A DNA stretch of 64,000 bases from Castor canadensis (lineage: Eukaryota > Chordata > Mammalia > Rodentia > Castoridae): NCBI RefSeq assembly GCF_047511655.1, contig NC_133390.1, forward strand, positions 159,027,583-159,091,582, read 5' to 3'. The notes beneath the pieces are model-generated. The model made no database searches. It saw only the letters and a list, made by a program, of their open reading frames with translations, and had not been told where the DNA came from. Shown here one piece after another: positions 1-12,600 of the stretch (position 1 is its first letter; each line of letters opens with the position of its first letter). The translations under genes and the position numbers were made by a program.

Positions 1-556
1 CCTTTTGTATTTGGCTTCTTCCACTTGGCATTTATTTTAAGCTTTATCCATGTTGTACATTTACCAGTAATTCATTGCATTTTGTGGGTGAGCAATATTC
101 CATTGTACGGACACACCACATTTTGTCCCTTTGTAGGTTAATGGACATTAGGACTGTTTCCACTTTTGTCTATTATGAATAATGCTGCTATCAACACTGG
201 TATGTAAAATTTTGTGAGATGATCTTATTTCTCTTGGATACATATATACAAGTGATGTTGCTGGTCTAGGTGGTACCTAGGTTGGGTTTGTTTGTTTCTG
301 GGTGCTAGAGATCAAAGCAAGTACGCTACACTGAGCTACTCCCCTAGCTATGTTTAACTTTTCGAGGAACCACCAAAGTTTTTTTCCAAACCAGCCACGC
401 CATTTTACCTTCCCACCAACATCTGAGGTTTCCAAATTCTCCACATCCTCATTCACATTTATGCTTCTTTTTTTTTTGTTAAAACCACTGTGAACCTGTG
501 CAGAAATGGTATTCAGCTGTGGTTTTGGTGTCTCATGATGCTCAGCATCTTTTTCT

Positions 557-1607
557 TTTTTTTTTTTTTCACATTTTTCTTTTATTATTCATATGTGCAT
601 ACAAGGCTTGGTTCATTTCTCCCCCATGCCCCCACCCCCTCCCTTACCACCCACTCCGCCCCCTCCCTCTACCCCCCCCCAATACCCAGTAGAAACTATT
701 TTGCCCTTATTTCTAATTTTGTTGTAGAGAGAGTATAAGCAATAATAGGAAGGAACAAGGGTTTTTGCTGGTTGAGATAAGGATAGCTATACAGGGCATT
801 GACTCACATTGATTTCCTGTGCGTGGGTGTTACCTTCTAGGTTAATTCTTTTTGATCTAACCTTTTCTCTAGTACCTGTTCCCCTTTTCCTATTGGCCTC
901 AGTTGCTTTAAGGTATCTGCTTTAGTTTCTCTGCATTAAGGGCAACAAATGCTAGCTAGTTTTTTAGGTGTCTTACCTATTCTCACCCCTTCCTTGTGTG
1001 CTCTCGCTTTTATCATGTGCTTAAAGTCCAATCCCATTGTTGTGTTTGCCCTTGATCTAATGTCCACATATGAGGGAGAACATACGATTTTTGGTCTTTT
1101 GAGCCAGGCTAACCTCACTCAGAATGATGTTCTCCAATTCCATCCATTTACCAGTGAATGATAACATTTCGTTCTTCTTCATGGCTGCATAGAATTCCAT
1201 TGTGTATAGATACCACATTTTCTTAATCCATTCGTCAGTGGTGGGGCATCTTGGCTGTTTCCATAACTTGGCTATTGTGAATAGTGCCGCAATAAACATG
1301 GATGTGCAGGTGCCTCTGGAGTAACAGTCTTTTGGGTATATCCCCAAGAGTGGTATTGCTGGATCAAATGGTAGATCGATGTCCACCTTTTTAAGTAGCC
1401 TCCAAATTTTTTTCCAGAGTGGTTGTACTAGTCTACATTCCCACCAACAGTGTAAGAGGGTTCCTTTTTCCCCGCATCCTCGCCAACACCTGTTGTTGGT
1501 GGTGTTGCAGATGATGGCTATTCTAACAGGGGTGAGGTGGAATCTTAGTGTGGTTTTAATTTGCATTTCCTTTATTGCTAGAGATGGTGAGCATTTTTTC
1601 ATGTGTT
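557..1607 (-). mobile_element. Young 5'-truncated L1 with target duplication
   Basis: In antisense it carries an A-rich tail (about 557-573), the G-rich 3' UTR, and an open ORF2 C-terminal segment with [20 protein letters not shown] and [17 protein letters not shown]. The target duplication TCAGCATCTTTTTCT stands at 542-556 and 1608-1622 without mismatch. Most of the L1 5' portion is missing. Confidence 0.9.
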
Positions 1608-1934
1608 TCAGCATCTTTTTCTGTGCTCATTGGCTGACTCTGTGTCTTCTTTGGAGAAATGTCTAGCTCCTTTACCCCCAAATCCCCACTTTTTTTTGAG
1701 ACAGGGTCTTGCCATATAGCCCATACTGGTCTCAATCTCACTATCCTTCTGTCTCAGTCTTCCAAGTGGTGGGTCTTTACTGACTGTTTTATTGTATTTT
1801 CCTGTTGAGTTGTAAAGTTTATATATTCTGGTTATTAGACTCTTATCAGATATATGCTTTGCAACTATTTTCTCTTTATTCAATAGGTCATCTTTTTACT
1901 TATTTTCTTACATTTTATAAAATTAGTTTCATAG

Positions 1935-2130
1935 TACTATGGTTTGAATTCAGAGCCTCATGTTTGCTAGGCAATCGCTCTATCACTTGAGCCATGCTCC
2001 CAGCCCTGCCTAATTTAGTTATTTTCCAGATACATAGACTCTGATGTTTGGCCCAGGCAGGCTTGGCCTTCATCTTCCTGATTTCTAATTCACAAGTAGC
2101 TGGGATTACAACCATGTACCACTATGCCTG
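1935..2130 (-). repeat. Composite SINE (B1-like + ID-like)
   Basis: Antisense: ID-like part with TTTGAATTCAGAGCCTCATG, then a B1-like part ending GCTGGGATTACAACCATGTA. Confidence 0.75.
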
Positions 2131-2190
2131 AAATCTTTGCACTTCTGATAGTGTCCTTTGAAATACAAAGTAAAAAAGTTTTAAATTTTA

Positions 2191-2524
2191 GGGCCAGGCA
2201 TGGTGGCTTATGCCTATAATCTAGTCAAGACATAGTAATCAGGAGGATCATGGTTCATGGTAAGCCAAAGCAAAAACTTCGTGAGACCCCATCTCAACCA
2301 ATAAGCCAGGAATGGTGGCAAACATGTATCATCCCAGTTTTGTGAAAGGCATAAATAGCAGGATCACAGTCTGAGGATGGCCCCTGACAAAAAAGATGCA
2401 AGAGCCTACTGAAGAAATAACTAAAACAAAAAAAGACTGGGGGTGTAGCTTAAGTAGTAGAGCACCTGCCTACCAAGCATGAGGTCCTGAGTTCAAATCC
2501 CAGTACCTCCAAAAAGAAAAAAAA
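2191..2524 (+). repeat. Composite SINE, long form
   Basis: Two 7SL/B1-like segments, then an ID-like part with GCACCTGCCTACCAAGCATG and a short A-rich end. Confidence 0.75.
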
Positions 2525-2650
2525 CTTTTTTGGTACTGGAGTTTGAACTTTGTTGTTATTCTTGATTGTTTTAGTTCTTTGAAGTTCCTTAAATTTCCAT
2601 CCATCTGAATTTTAAAATCAATTTGTCAATTTCTCTAAAAAAGGCAGTTG

Positions 2651-3836
2651 GTGCTGGGAAAACTGGTTAGCAGTCTGCAAAAAACTGAAACTAGATCCAT
2701 GTATATCACCCTATACCAATATTAACTCAAAATGGATCAAGGATCTTAATATCACACCACAAACTCTAAAGTTGATACAGGAAAAAGTAGGAAATACTCT
2801 GGGTTCTCAATGGAACCCCAGCAGCACAGCAACTAAGAGATAGCATAGATAAATGGGACCTCATAAAACTAAAAAGCTTCTGTTCATCAAAAGAAATGGT
2901 CTCTAAACTGAAGAGAACACCCACAGAGTGGGAGAAAATATTTGCCAGCTACACATTAGACAAAGGACTGTTAACCAGAATATATAGGCAACTTAAAAAA
3001 CTAAATTCTCCCAAAACTAATGAACCAATAAAGAAATGGGCAAGTGAACTAAACAGAACTTTCTCAAAAGAAGAAATTCAAATGGCCAAAAAACACATGA
3101 AAAAATGCTCACCATCTCTAGCAATAAAGGAAATGCAAATTAAAACCACACTAAGATTCCACCTCACCCCTGTTAGAATAGCCATCATTAGCAACACCAC
3201 CAACAACAGGTGTTGGCGAGGATGCGGGGAAAAAGGAACCCTCTTACCTTGTTGGGAATGTAAACTAGTACAACCAAAAGACCAAAAATCGTATGTTCTC
3301 CCTCATATGCGGACATTAGATCAAGGGCAAACACAGTAAGGGGATTGGATTTTGAGCACATGATAAAAGTGAGAGCACACAAGGGAGGGGTGAGGATAGG
3401 TAAGACACCTAAAAAATTAGATAGCATTTGTTGCCCTCAACGCAGAGAAACTAAAGCAGATACCTTAAAAGCAACTGAGGCCAATAGGAGAAGGGGACCA
3501 GGAATTAGAGAAAAGGTTAGATCAAAAAGAATTAATCTAGAAGGTAACACACACATACAGGAAATTAATGTGAGTCAACTCCCTGTATAGCTATCCTTAT
3601 CTCAACCAGCAAAAACCCTTGTTCCTTCCTATTATTGCTTATACTCTCTCTTCAACAAAATTAGAGATAAGGGCAAAATAGTTTCAGCTGGGTATCGAGG
3701 GGGTGGGGGTGAGAGGGAGGGGGCGGAGTGGGTGGTAATGGAGGGGGTGGGGGCAGGGGGGATAAATGACCCAAGCATTGTATGCACATATGAATAATAA
3801 AAAAATAAAAATTAAAAAATAAATAAATAAAAAAAT
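2651..3836 (+). mobile_element. Young 5'-truncated L1 with a ~320 bp internal deletion
   Basis: Sense copy with ORF2 C-terminal codons (MVSKLKRTPTEWEKIFASYT onward), then the G-rich 3' UTR and an A-rich tail to 3836. A 14-bp target duplication, AAAAAAGGCAGTTG at 2637-2650 and 3837-3850, has one mismatch. Compared with the copy at 557-1607, the segment corresponding to 1101-1420 there is absent at about 3277. Confidence 0.88.
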
Positions 3837-3979
3837 AAAAAAAGCAGTTGGGATTTTGAAAGAGATTGTATTGAATCTGTAGATCAATTTTGGTAGCAAT
3901 GTCATCTTCACAATATTATATATTATAATCTATGAACATGGAAATTTTTTTCCACTTAGAAATCTTTTTAAGTTTTTTA

Positions 3980-4066
3980 ATTTTTTTGATGGAATTAGGG
4001 TTTAAACTGTTGGGCTTCACACTTGCAAAGTAGGTACTCTAACTGCTTGAGCCACAACTCTAGTCC
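3980..4066 (-). repeat. ID-like SINE
   Basis: Antisense tRNA-derived unit, diverged, ending CTTGAGCCACAACTCTAGTC. Confidence 0.6.
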
Positions 4067-4147
4067 AAGGTCTTTAAGTTTTCATGCAATAAAATTTATT
4101 GTTTTCAGTGTACAAGTCTTGCACTTCTTTTTGTTTACTCCTAAGTA

Positions 4148-4358
4148 ATTTATTTATTTATTTATTTATTTATTTTTGCCATACTGGGGCTTGAACTCAG
4201 GGCCTTCACTTTGAGCCACTCCACCAGCCCTTGTTTGTGAAGGGTTTTTTGAGATAGGGTCTTGTGAACTAGTTGCCCAAGGTGGCTTCAAACTGCAATC
4301 CTCCTGATATCTGCTTCCTGAGTAGCTAGGATTGCAGGTGTGAGCCACTGGTGCCTGG
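4148..4358 (-). repeat. Composite SINE with (ATTT)n tail
   Basis: Antisense copy whose tail appears as (ATTT)n at 4148-4174, ending TGTGAGCCACTGGTGCCTGG. Confidence 0.8.
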
Positions 4359-4380
4359 TAGTAATTTATTCTTTGTGTTT

Positions 4381-4475
4381 TATTTTGTTTTGTCTTTTGG
4401 TGGTTCTGGGGTTTGAACTCAGGGCCTTGTATTCACTAGGCAAGAGCTCTACCACTGGAGCCACACCTCAAGCCC
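4381..4475 (-). repeat. ID-like SINE
   Basis: Contains GGGTTTGAACTCAGGGCCTT (B-box end) and GCAAGAGCTCTACCACTGGA, reverse of the tRNA-derived unit. Confidence 0.8.
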
Positions 4476-4912
4476 AATTTATTCTTGTTTATGCTATTGT
4501 AAGTGGAATGGTTTTTATTTTGTTTTTGAATTGTTCATTCCAAGTATATAAAAATACAACTGATTTCTGTGTATTGAGCTTATATTCTGCAACTTTGTTG
4601 ACCTAATGTTTCTTGTTACTTGGAAGGATTGTAAAGATACTAACTAAAGGGTTAAAGTGCAGAAGAACAGGTTGGGGCAAGAACTAACAAAGAAACGTGA
4701 TGGTAACAATACAATCCCCAAAGATAACAAAAAAAGAAGGAGGAGCTCTGGGGTCTCTGGAGCCAGCTAACTTGGGGTTTAGCTGTTTCTTCAACCATGA
4801 GAACCATGAACAGGTTCAACAATTGTTATTAGCCATAACCCTTTCTTTGAATGAAATCTCATGAAAATAGCCCAATATGTAAAATGTGATAGCCAAAAGC
4901 ACATTATTATAG

Positions 4913-4918
4913 TTTAAT
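4913..4918 (-). terminator. EDEM2: Candidate EDEM2 poly(A) signal ATTAAA
   Basis: The minus strand reads ATTAAA about 35 nt after the stop codon, in an A/T-rich stretch. If used, the 3' UTR would be only about 60 nt. I saw no AATAAA closer on that strand; more distal signals in 1-4900 lie in repeats. Confidence 0.5.
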
Positions 4919-4952
4919 CTCAAAAAAATAAAAATAAAACATCATCCAGTGG

Positions 4953-5450
4953 TTATGAGGAATCTAGGAAGACCTGTCCCAACAATGCCAGCTTAGAGGT
5001 AAAAGGCTGACTAGGGCAGCTAAGAAGTGGGGTTTTCTGTTTGGCAGGCTGCTTCTCCTTCGCCTGGTCATGGTTTTCAGGTGAGGAGAGTGTGCCTGGT
5101 CCTGCCGGAGGTTCCCAGGGCCCCGAACGCATTGTCTTTTTCTGAAATCTTGATCTCCTTTTGAGGGAGTAGAATTCCCTCATCAAGTCTTCCACTTCCC
5201 ACTGCTCCTCCTTCAGTCTCCGGCAACAATGCAAGGCAGCAGGGTCAATGGGGTGAGCTTCTGTGTTGAAGATGTAGCCACCAGCCCCCAGGACGCACTC
5301 TCCATAGGGGGTTATTACCGCATCAAAGGTGGAACCATTGTTGTGGATGAAGTTGGTTGGGTCAAACAGAAGGTAGAGGTATTTCACAGTCTCTGCCAGG
5401 AAGAAGGACTCCATGCGGTTGTCAAGCTTATGGTCTCGGAGGTCTTTGAT
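4953..5450 (-). CDS. EDEM2: EDEM2 coding exon 11 (terminal exon, stop)
   Basis: Encodes residues 413-577, starting [20 protein letters not shown]. It contains N450 and the NTEAHP calcium-site motif. From about residue 500 follows a basic, low-complexity tail ([11 protein letters not shown]) ending QVFLDSS and TAA at 4955-4953. The tail is one residue shorter than human and is the least conserved part. Cys557 (LLSCPSQ) is the probable TXNDC11 contact. Confidence 0.97.
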   Translation of the reverse strand: MKDLRDHKLDNRMESFFLAETVKYLYLLFDPTNFIHNNGSTFDAVITPYGECVLGAGGYIFNTEAHPIDPAALHCCRRLKEEQWEVEDLMREFYSLKRRSRFQKKTMRSGPWEPPAGPGTLSSPENHDQAKEKQPAKQKTPLLSCPSQPFTSKLALLGQVFLDSS

Positions 5451-6546
5451 CTGCAGTGTGGGAGAAGGTAGCCAGTCAAAACAGCATCACAGCTTGGTAA
5501 TAAGGTCAGGTGACCTCCCTTTATGAACTCCTGCTTTGTCACTAAAGTAGTTAAGAGCCTTTGGGCGAATCACATCTTGGAGCTTCGTTCTTTTCTAAGC
5601 CACCACCATCTCTCACTGGGATTATCACAACTGCACTTGAGGCTTCCATCCTTACCCTACAGCACAGATCATGAGTCTTACCTGTCACTCCTCTTTTTGT
5701 AATCCTCCGTTGACACCATACTTAACCCAAGCTAAAAACCAAGTCCTTAAAAAAAACAAACCAAGTCCTCATACTCCAGCCCCTGCTTCCTCCCATCCTC
5801 ATCTCCTACCACTGGGATCCTTTTCTTGCCCCTCCGGGCCATATGGCCTTACTGTTCCTGAGCTCACAGCTCCCTCCCATATCAAGTTCTTTGCAGCTGT
5901 TGTTCTTTTGGTCTGGGTGTTCTTCCTTTAGAAATACTCAGAGCTGGCTCCCTCATTTTCTTCAGGTCTTTTCTCAATGTTGCCTCACCAGAAAGGTCTC
6001 CCCTGACTGTCCTACACGACAGGACAACCTCCTAACCCTTGTATCCTACCCTTTTGTAACTATAAATGTAGACTGACTTATCCCCTTTAACGACATGCTA
6101 TTCTATCATCAAAATACATCACCATTTACTTAGCTAGTCTTCCCTTGTTGGACATCAAGGTAGTTACTAAGTTTTTGCTATTGTAAATAACTCACCAGAA
6201 GTCTAATTTTGTAAATTTCAACAGAGTTTACAGACATAGATGAGTAAGATGACTTGCTACTAACAAATTTTAGCTTCTCAGAATAATACATTTAAACAAA
6301 ACTAATTCTCGGAGGACAAAAATGTGACTCAAATATGGACTTGATGCACTAAGCCTTATTTTCTTGTCTTGTTTGACAAAGACAGAATGATTGTTCCCAT
6401 CATGCTCTTGGAAGACCTCCAAAGGACTTCATTTTCATGGAAATGAGTCTAGCATTCCTAAGCAAGTCCCAATGGTCTGATCACTTTCTGTTTTTTTCAC
6501 AAACTACAACACATCAGAAATTAAAACTTATCACTGCTTTATTCCC

Positions 6547-6604
<58 letters not shown>

Positions 6605-9600
6605 TTCTTTTTTAAAATATGGCTCTATATTTTACCTACAAAATCAAATCACTTATAAAACTTTCCAAAAAAATTTTTTCATTCTAACACAAACTCTGTA
6701 GGTTTGGGGGGGGAATTGTCTCCCATACTATTTTCTTACATGTCCATTTTTATGTCTGCAGTGGTTGTTTATTTATATCTTATTGCTTGGGTCCTATACA
6801 GATATGAGCTAGCTCTCACCCCTTTCAATCCATTCTCCACAGAGCATCAGACTGATATTTCTAAAATATAAATCAGGTCAGATCTACAGCACTGCTCTGT
6901 TGAATAGCGTACCAAGGCTTTTCATTGTAAGCTGACCCAAATCCAAACTCTCCCCTGGCTTACATGAGGTATGGAATCTAGCCCCTGCCTCTGTCTGGGA
7001 CCTTCTCTCCTCTTATTCCCCCCCTTACCCACTCTATTCACACTGGCCTTCTTTCTGTCTCCCAGATACATTTTCTTTTTTTTTTCTGGGTTTTAGTTTT
7101 TGCTGCTGTTGTTGTTTTGGAGACAGGGTCTCACAACATGGCCCATATTGGTCTTGAACTTACAACCCTCCTGCCTCAGCTTTCTAAGTGCTGGGATTAC
7201 AGATGTTCACCACCGTACCTGGCCCATTTTCATTGTTTTTCTGACTAAAATGTAAATTTCATGAGAGCAGGGGCTTGTCCTTTTTGTCACTATAACCCTT
7301 GGACCTAGCATAGTGCCTGGCACAGAAATACATTAATAAATACCTGTCAGTCCAATAGGGATATTTTGTTAATGAGTCCTAGGTTTGAATATGGGAGGAG
7401 GAGGGCAATGGGAATCTGGAGTTCCCTTCTCAAAATCCATTTTATAAGCCTTCTCACAAAACTTTCTACAAAACTCATTTTGCAAAGTACCTATTCAGCC
7501 ATATAAAAATCTCTGATGCAGGGGAAAAGCTAAGGGCCTGGGGTCAAGACCCTCAGAAACTAATCCTAGCTCCAGTAGATATGTGATTTTCAGCAAGGTT
7601 CTTAGCTCCTCAGTTCTTAACTTACGTCTACCTCTAAGGTCCCCTTTAGTACTAATGTTCAGGTACTTCCAAAGCCCCACCCTTAAAGAGGCTCCTCAGC
7701 AGCAAAGGGAGTCACTTCCCAGTCCTTGGGCCCCTGAAACACTTACTGTTGCAAATCCACACTCGACCTTGCTGATTTTCTCAATGGACTCCACCGCATC
7801 TCTCCCAAGTTCTAACAGGGTGGGATCCCCTGTGGCACGGTAGAGGTACATCGCACTCTCGATGAGCTCTGCAAAGGCCAAGCACACTCTCCTCATCCAG
7901 TGGCTGAGCAAGCATGGCATGGGACCCACTTAGGAAAGACAGTGAAGAACTCCTCCCCTCTATAAGTGGTGCACAAGACTTCAACAAGGAGGAACATGGG
8001 CTATCTCACCCAATGCTGAGTTTTCGCAAAGGAGAGAAGCATAAGGCTGACCATGGACTTCTACTCAAGGGACAGTCAGCCAGGCTCCAGGACAGAAAAG
8101 GTAGCAGAGGTTGCAGCCCTTTCCCAATGTCTGTTCCCTCCTTCATCCTTAGTAACAGAATAGACTAACAATTATTCCCAGATGTTAGGTGAGATTAAGA
8201 CACCATGAGAGTCATATGCATCCAGAATATAGCAAAGAAATGAATTTCTATCTTAATTTAGCTACTATTTTTTTTTCTGTCACTCATACCCTAATCTAAT
8301 CCTAAAGCTTAAGGGTATGAGTGTCATTCTAAGGTCCTTTTAAGACAGGACTGACGAAAACATGAAGATAAAGATAGCTAAACATCAAGTTTCATTGGGT
8401 TGCTGTGCCCAAAATAAGTGAGAGTCTGCTTTATTCTACACCACAATTGGAATGTGATATTCAGGTGCACACCCTAGCTTAAGCTAGATATTAGCCACCA
8501 GGAGTGGGTCCAGATGAGAATATTTATTCTGGAAAAGGAAAGGAAAACATGTTTATTGCTTTCCAATACCTGAAGAAATGTTATGGAAAAGAAAGATTTG
8601 ACTTCCCACTGAGGGTAGAAGCTACAGCTCAAATATGATTTTCTACTTCATCACCCATCTTTTCTCGGAGGAAAGAACTCCTCTCCCTTCCCTCTGCCAA
8701 CACTTCCCCTGATCTCTTCCTTTCCTGTTTCCTCCTGGACCTCAATTGGCACTGCTCTCCCTTCTGCTCTAATACTGGAAACTAGCTCTTCTCTCTTTCT
8801 TTCATTCATGCATCTAGCCATTCTGTGGTGCTGACGATGGAGCCCAGGGCCTTGCCCATGCTAGGCACATTCACTACACTGAGTTACAGTCTCAGCCCCA
8901 TCTAGCTCTTACTTTGGAGAAAAGGTCTCTGCTCTTCTCCCTTCCCTCACTGACAGCCCCCTAGAAAAGTGCTAATCCAATTGCTCATATTCTGTGATGC
9001 AGTCTGGGGCACACTTAACTGGCAGAAGAACACACGCAGAAAAGACCTCTTGAGAGGCCTCCCTTCTGCTTCCAGCAGCTGGCTGGGTCAAAGCCAGTCT
9101 TGTTTTCTCTTCCTCACACATGGCCCTAGTTTGCTAACTAGTGCTTTACTTTCCTCTAGCCAACTCAGGAGGAGGGTGAAGTCCAAGGTTTAGATTTGGA
9201 CTGAGGAGGAGGTAGAGGCCCTCGGAGGACTTTAGGAGAGGCTCTGTAATTAACAGTGTGATCAGAGACATGCACCAGAGTACAACACACTGGCCCGTCC
9301 AGTTCTAGAGTAGTACCTAATCTCCCATGTGCTATTTTTTGGGGGAAGGAAAAGTGACTAGACTAAGGCACTCCTGTATTCCTGGCAGTAGTGCCTTACT
9401 ATCATCTAATGCCTTCCTGTCAGCCTGTCCTGTATATGGAACAGGCTGCCTCTGTAAGCAGCAAGCTGTCACTAGTGGTAACTAAACAAGGAATAAATAA
9501 CCACTGGTGGGGGTACTGTACTAACCTGAAATCTCACATTTTAACACATGCTAAAGCCAAAAACAACCAGTGAAAAGAAGAGAGAAGACCCTTCTCGGCC

Positions 9601-12600
9601 ACGGGAAGCATCTTCAGGAGTGTCATTGGGAATACATACGCCTCTCCTTTGTATATTATTTCTAGGAAGAATTTTAAAAATGAATCCTACACACCTAAGG
9701 ACATGTTTTGATAAAGTAGTAAAAATTAAAAAAAAAAACTTTAAATAAGATGACATTGCTAAGATGCTCTATCTTGCTCTGTAATCTCGTTTCAAAAACA
9801 CGGTGTTTTTGTAAAGTGTGGTCCCAACAGGAGGACAATTCATGAACTTCGCATCAAAAGACAATTCTTTATACAACAATGCTAAAAATGGGACTTCTTT
9901 TCACATTCTTATAAACATGGAGCTCACCTGTTGCTTACAAGTTTTTAATTTTGTATTTTCAAGTGTGCATATTGTACACTTTTTGGGGATATGCTTAGTA
10001 ATGCTATGTGTGATTCTTCTGGAGGTTGATAACTTTGCTTGCAGTAGATTTTCTTTAAAAGAATGGGCAGTTACATGCATACTTCAAAAGTATTTTCTTG
10101 TACAAAAAAAGTTATATAGGTTTTGTTTGCTATCTAAATTTTGGTTGTATTCTTTGATGTTAACATATTTTGTATAATTGTATCGTATAGCTGTATGGAA
10201 TCATGTAGTATCAAATATTAGATGTGATTTAATAGTGTTAATCAATTTAAACCCATTTTAGTCACTTTTTTTTCCAAAAAATACTGCCAGATGCCGATGT
10301 TCAGTGTAATTTCTTCACCTGTTCAGTTACAGAAAGTGGTGCTCAGTTGTAGAATGTATTGTACCTTTTAACACCTGATGTGTACATCCCGTGTAACAGA
10401 AAGGGGCAACAATAAAACAGCAGTCCTAAAGAAAGAATATGGCAGAAAAAGATATGTAAGCACAGTCTTATTTTCTTTTGTCCAAAATACTTAAAATTCT
10501 TGAGCCTCCCAGAAATTGGAAGCTAAATAAAGCAACTCAAGTTTCAAAAAAAAAATAATAATAATTAGAAGACCTGTCAGCTTCCTCTAAACCTGAGATT
10601 GCGTAAGCTTACATCTTATATTTAGTCCTAAACTATGATAACACTAAATATGACTGATACCTTCTAAGAGTTTTCTCTTTAAAAATACCATGAGAACAAA
10701 TGAAGTACACCAGCCTTTGAGGAGTCCAAAATGAATTTCTCCCTTTACAACTGTGATTTTATTCTCTGTCCTCTCACAAGGTCCCACAATAACCGTTGGG
10801 ATTAGAGGAGGAAGGAAAGCAGTATAGGAAGGCAGAACAGGCAGAAGAACTAGGAACGCCAGTCCCATGGCTCAAAGGCAGTTCATTTGGCAAGGTGGAA
10901 AGTGGCCAAGATAACGGTAATGTAACCTACACTGGGGTGGGGATGACTGTGTGCTGACTAAGCTTCTGGTCTCTGTCCTCCTTTCCCTTCTCTTGACTCA
11001 CAATTTTTTAACTTTACTGCAGTGAATCAGAGGACAACAGAGGTGGCAAGAACTAAGACAGTGCTTAGTGTGTGTTCCTTTCCTTGATTCTGAGTTGCAA
11101 AGGGAGAGGGGGACAAGACTAGTGATGCCTAAGGTTGATCCCAAAGTTCTACCAATACTACTATAGAAGCATAATTTATCCAACCCACTGACCGAAAGTT
11201 TGCCTGCACTTCTGAAATCCTGGCAGCAGAAACTTCAAAGGGGAAATCCAGGCATTTTCCTTCTCATTCATTTCCCCAAGTTTGAAAGAGCATAGGAGAC
11301 CTGGGTTCTAGTTCCAGCTCCTGCACTTAACAGCCTTAGGAATGCCATTTCAACCCATTAGGCCTCAGTTTCTATACTTGAAAATATGAGGGGGAATAAT
11401 TCCTACTAGGAAAAGCACCCAAACACTGGGTTGGAAAAAACAGTCTTGGTACTATACACAGGTACTTACCTGTGCATGATTAGGGTGATAAGAGTGTGAA
11501 GAATCAAAACCTATAGGCCTGCTACAGATCAGAGACACTGCTCACCTGGTCGAAGTGGGTACCCCTCTCGCTTCTCCACTGTGTATCCCTGAGGAATGTT
11601 GTAGAATTCTGGAAGCCCCCCAAACTGTTTCCATACAGTGTAATAGTTGAGGAATGTCCTCATGGCATTGTCAATGTCCCCAATGAGGCTCTGTGGGAGA
11701 GAAGTGGTGGTCAGGTAGGCAGACGCCAGGTATAAAAACCCACAAACAAAAACCTCAGAACTGATCTCTAGGAAAAGACAAAACAAAGTCTTTGGAGCCA
11801 AAGAAGTAATTGATCTGCTGTTGACTTGCTGTGTGGTCTTGAACCACAGAGTTAACGTCTCTGGGCCTCATCTATATGATGGAAAATTTAACACCTATCT
11901 CACACATTGCTGGGAGGAACCAAGATTGTGTATTAAATCTCTCAACCTTCATGGTCAATGCTACCTACCAGTAGTTTTTTAATTTGTCCAGCTGGTTCAA
12001 AATCCTGATAGGGAAAAGGTTGACTGTGCTGTCTTATTGCTACCCCACACCCCCAACAGATAACCATTTTTATTAATTTCTTACTAACTTTTCAGAGTTT
12101 CTTTATGCAAACATAAGCAAAAACTAATGTTATTTTCCCTACACTAAAAATAAGTCTATTAAGCATCTTGTTCTGTACTTTCCTTTAACACATTTAACAA
12201 GACATTCTGATTTTTTCCATTTAAGTACATAAAGTGCTTTCCTCCTATTTATACAGTTGCAGAGTATTCTATTGCTTACCAAAGTTTAATCAGTTCTCTA
12301 TTAATCGTCAAATGGCTTGGTTCCAGTCTTTTTCTATTTGCTAAAACAATCAATGCTACAAAAAAATACCTCTATGTATATGTCACTTCAAACTTACATA
12401 AAGTGTATTTGTAAGATAAATTTCCAGAATTAGGATTTCTAGTTCAAAGTATATGAGTTATTGTTAAGTCTACTTAAAGAATCATTTACCTGAGCTGGCA
12501 GAGTGGCTCAAGTGGTAGAGTACCTGCCTAGCAAGCGTAAAGCTCTGAGTTCAAATCACGTAACACATACACACACACTCACACACATACACATGAAGAA

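Larger units (their letters stand above)
1..4620 (-). mobile_element. Old antisense L1 scaffold, interrupted by younger insertions
   Basis: Diverged L1 ORF2/3'-region sequence in antisense is readable at 1-541, 1623-1930, 2525-2636, 3851-3980, 4067-4147 and 4476-4620, for example TTGAATCTGTAGATCAATTTT near 3870. Two younger L1 copies and five SINEs break it up. It is a decayed LINE without a usable reading frame. The pieces may come from more than one old insertion. Confidence 0.7.
5451..7746 (-). other. EDEM2 intron 10
   Basis: Holds the (CA)n and the B1-like copy listed above. The rest (5451-6540 and 6610-7070) appears unique and non-coding. Confidence 0.8.

Noticed and set aside
1057-1614. 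185-codon minus-strand frame as a host gene
   Set aside because: It is the C-terminal end of L1 ORF2 inside a 5'-truncated LINE.
2440-2520. tRNA gene (A- and B-box-like sequences)
   Set aside because: Such boxes here belong to the ID-like SINE; no cloverleaf or terminator is preserved.
2896-3339. 147-codon plus-strand frame as a host gene
   Set aside because: Also L1 ORF2 sequence with an internal deletion.
6437-6658. Frame over the CA repeat (THTHTH run)
   Set aside because: Translated microsatellite in an intron.
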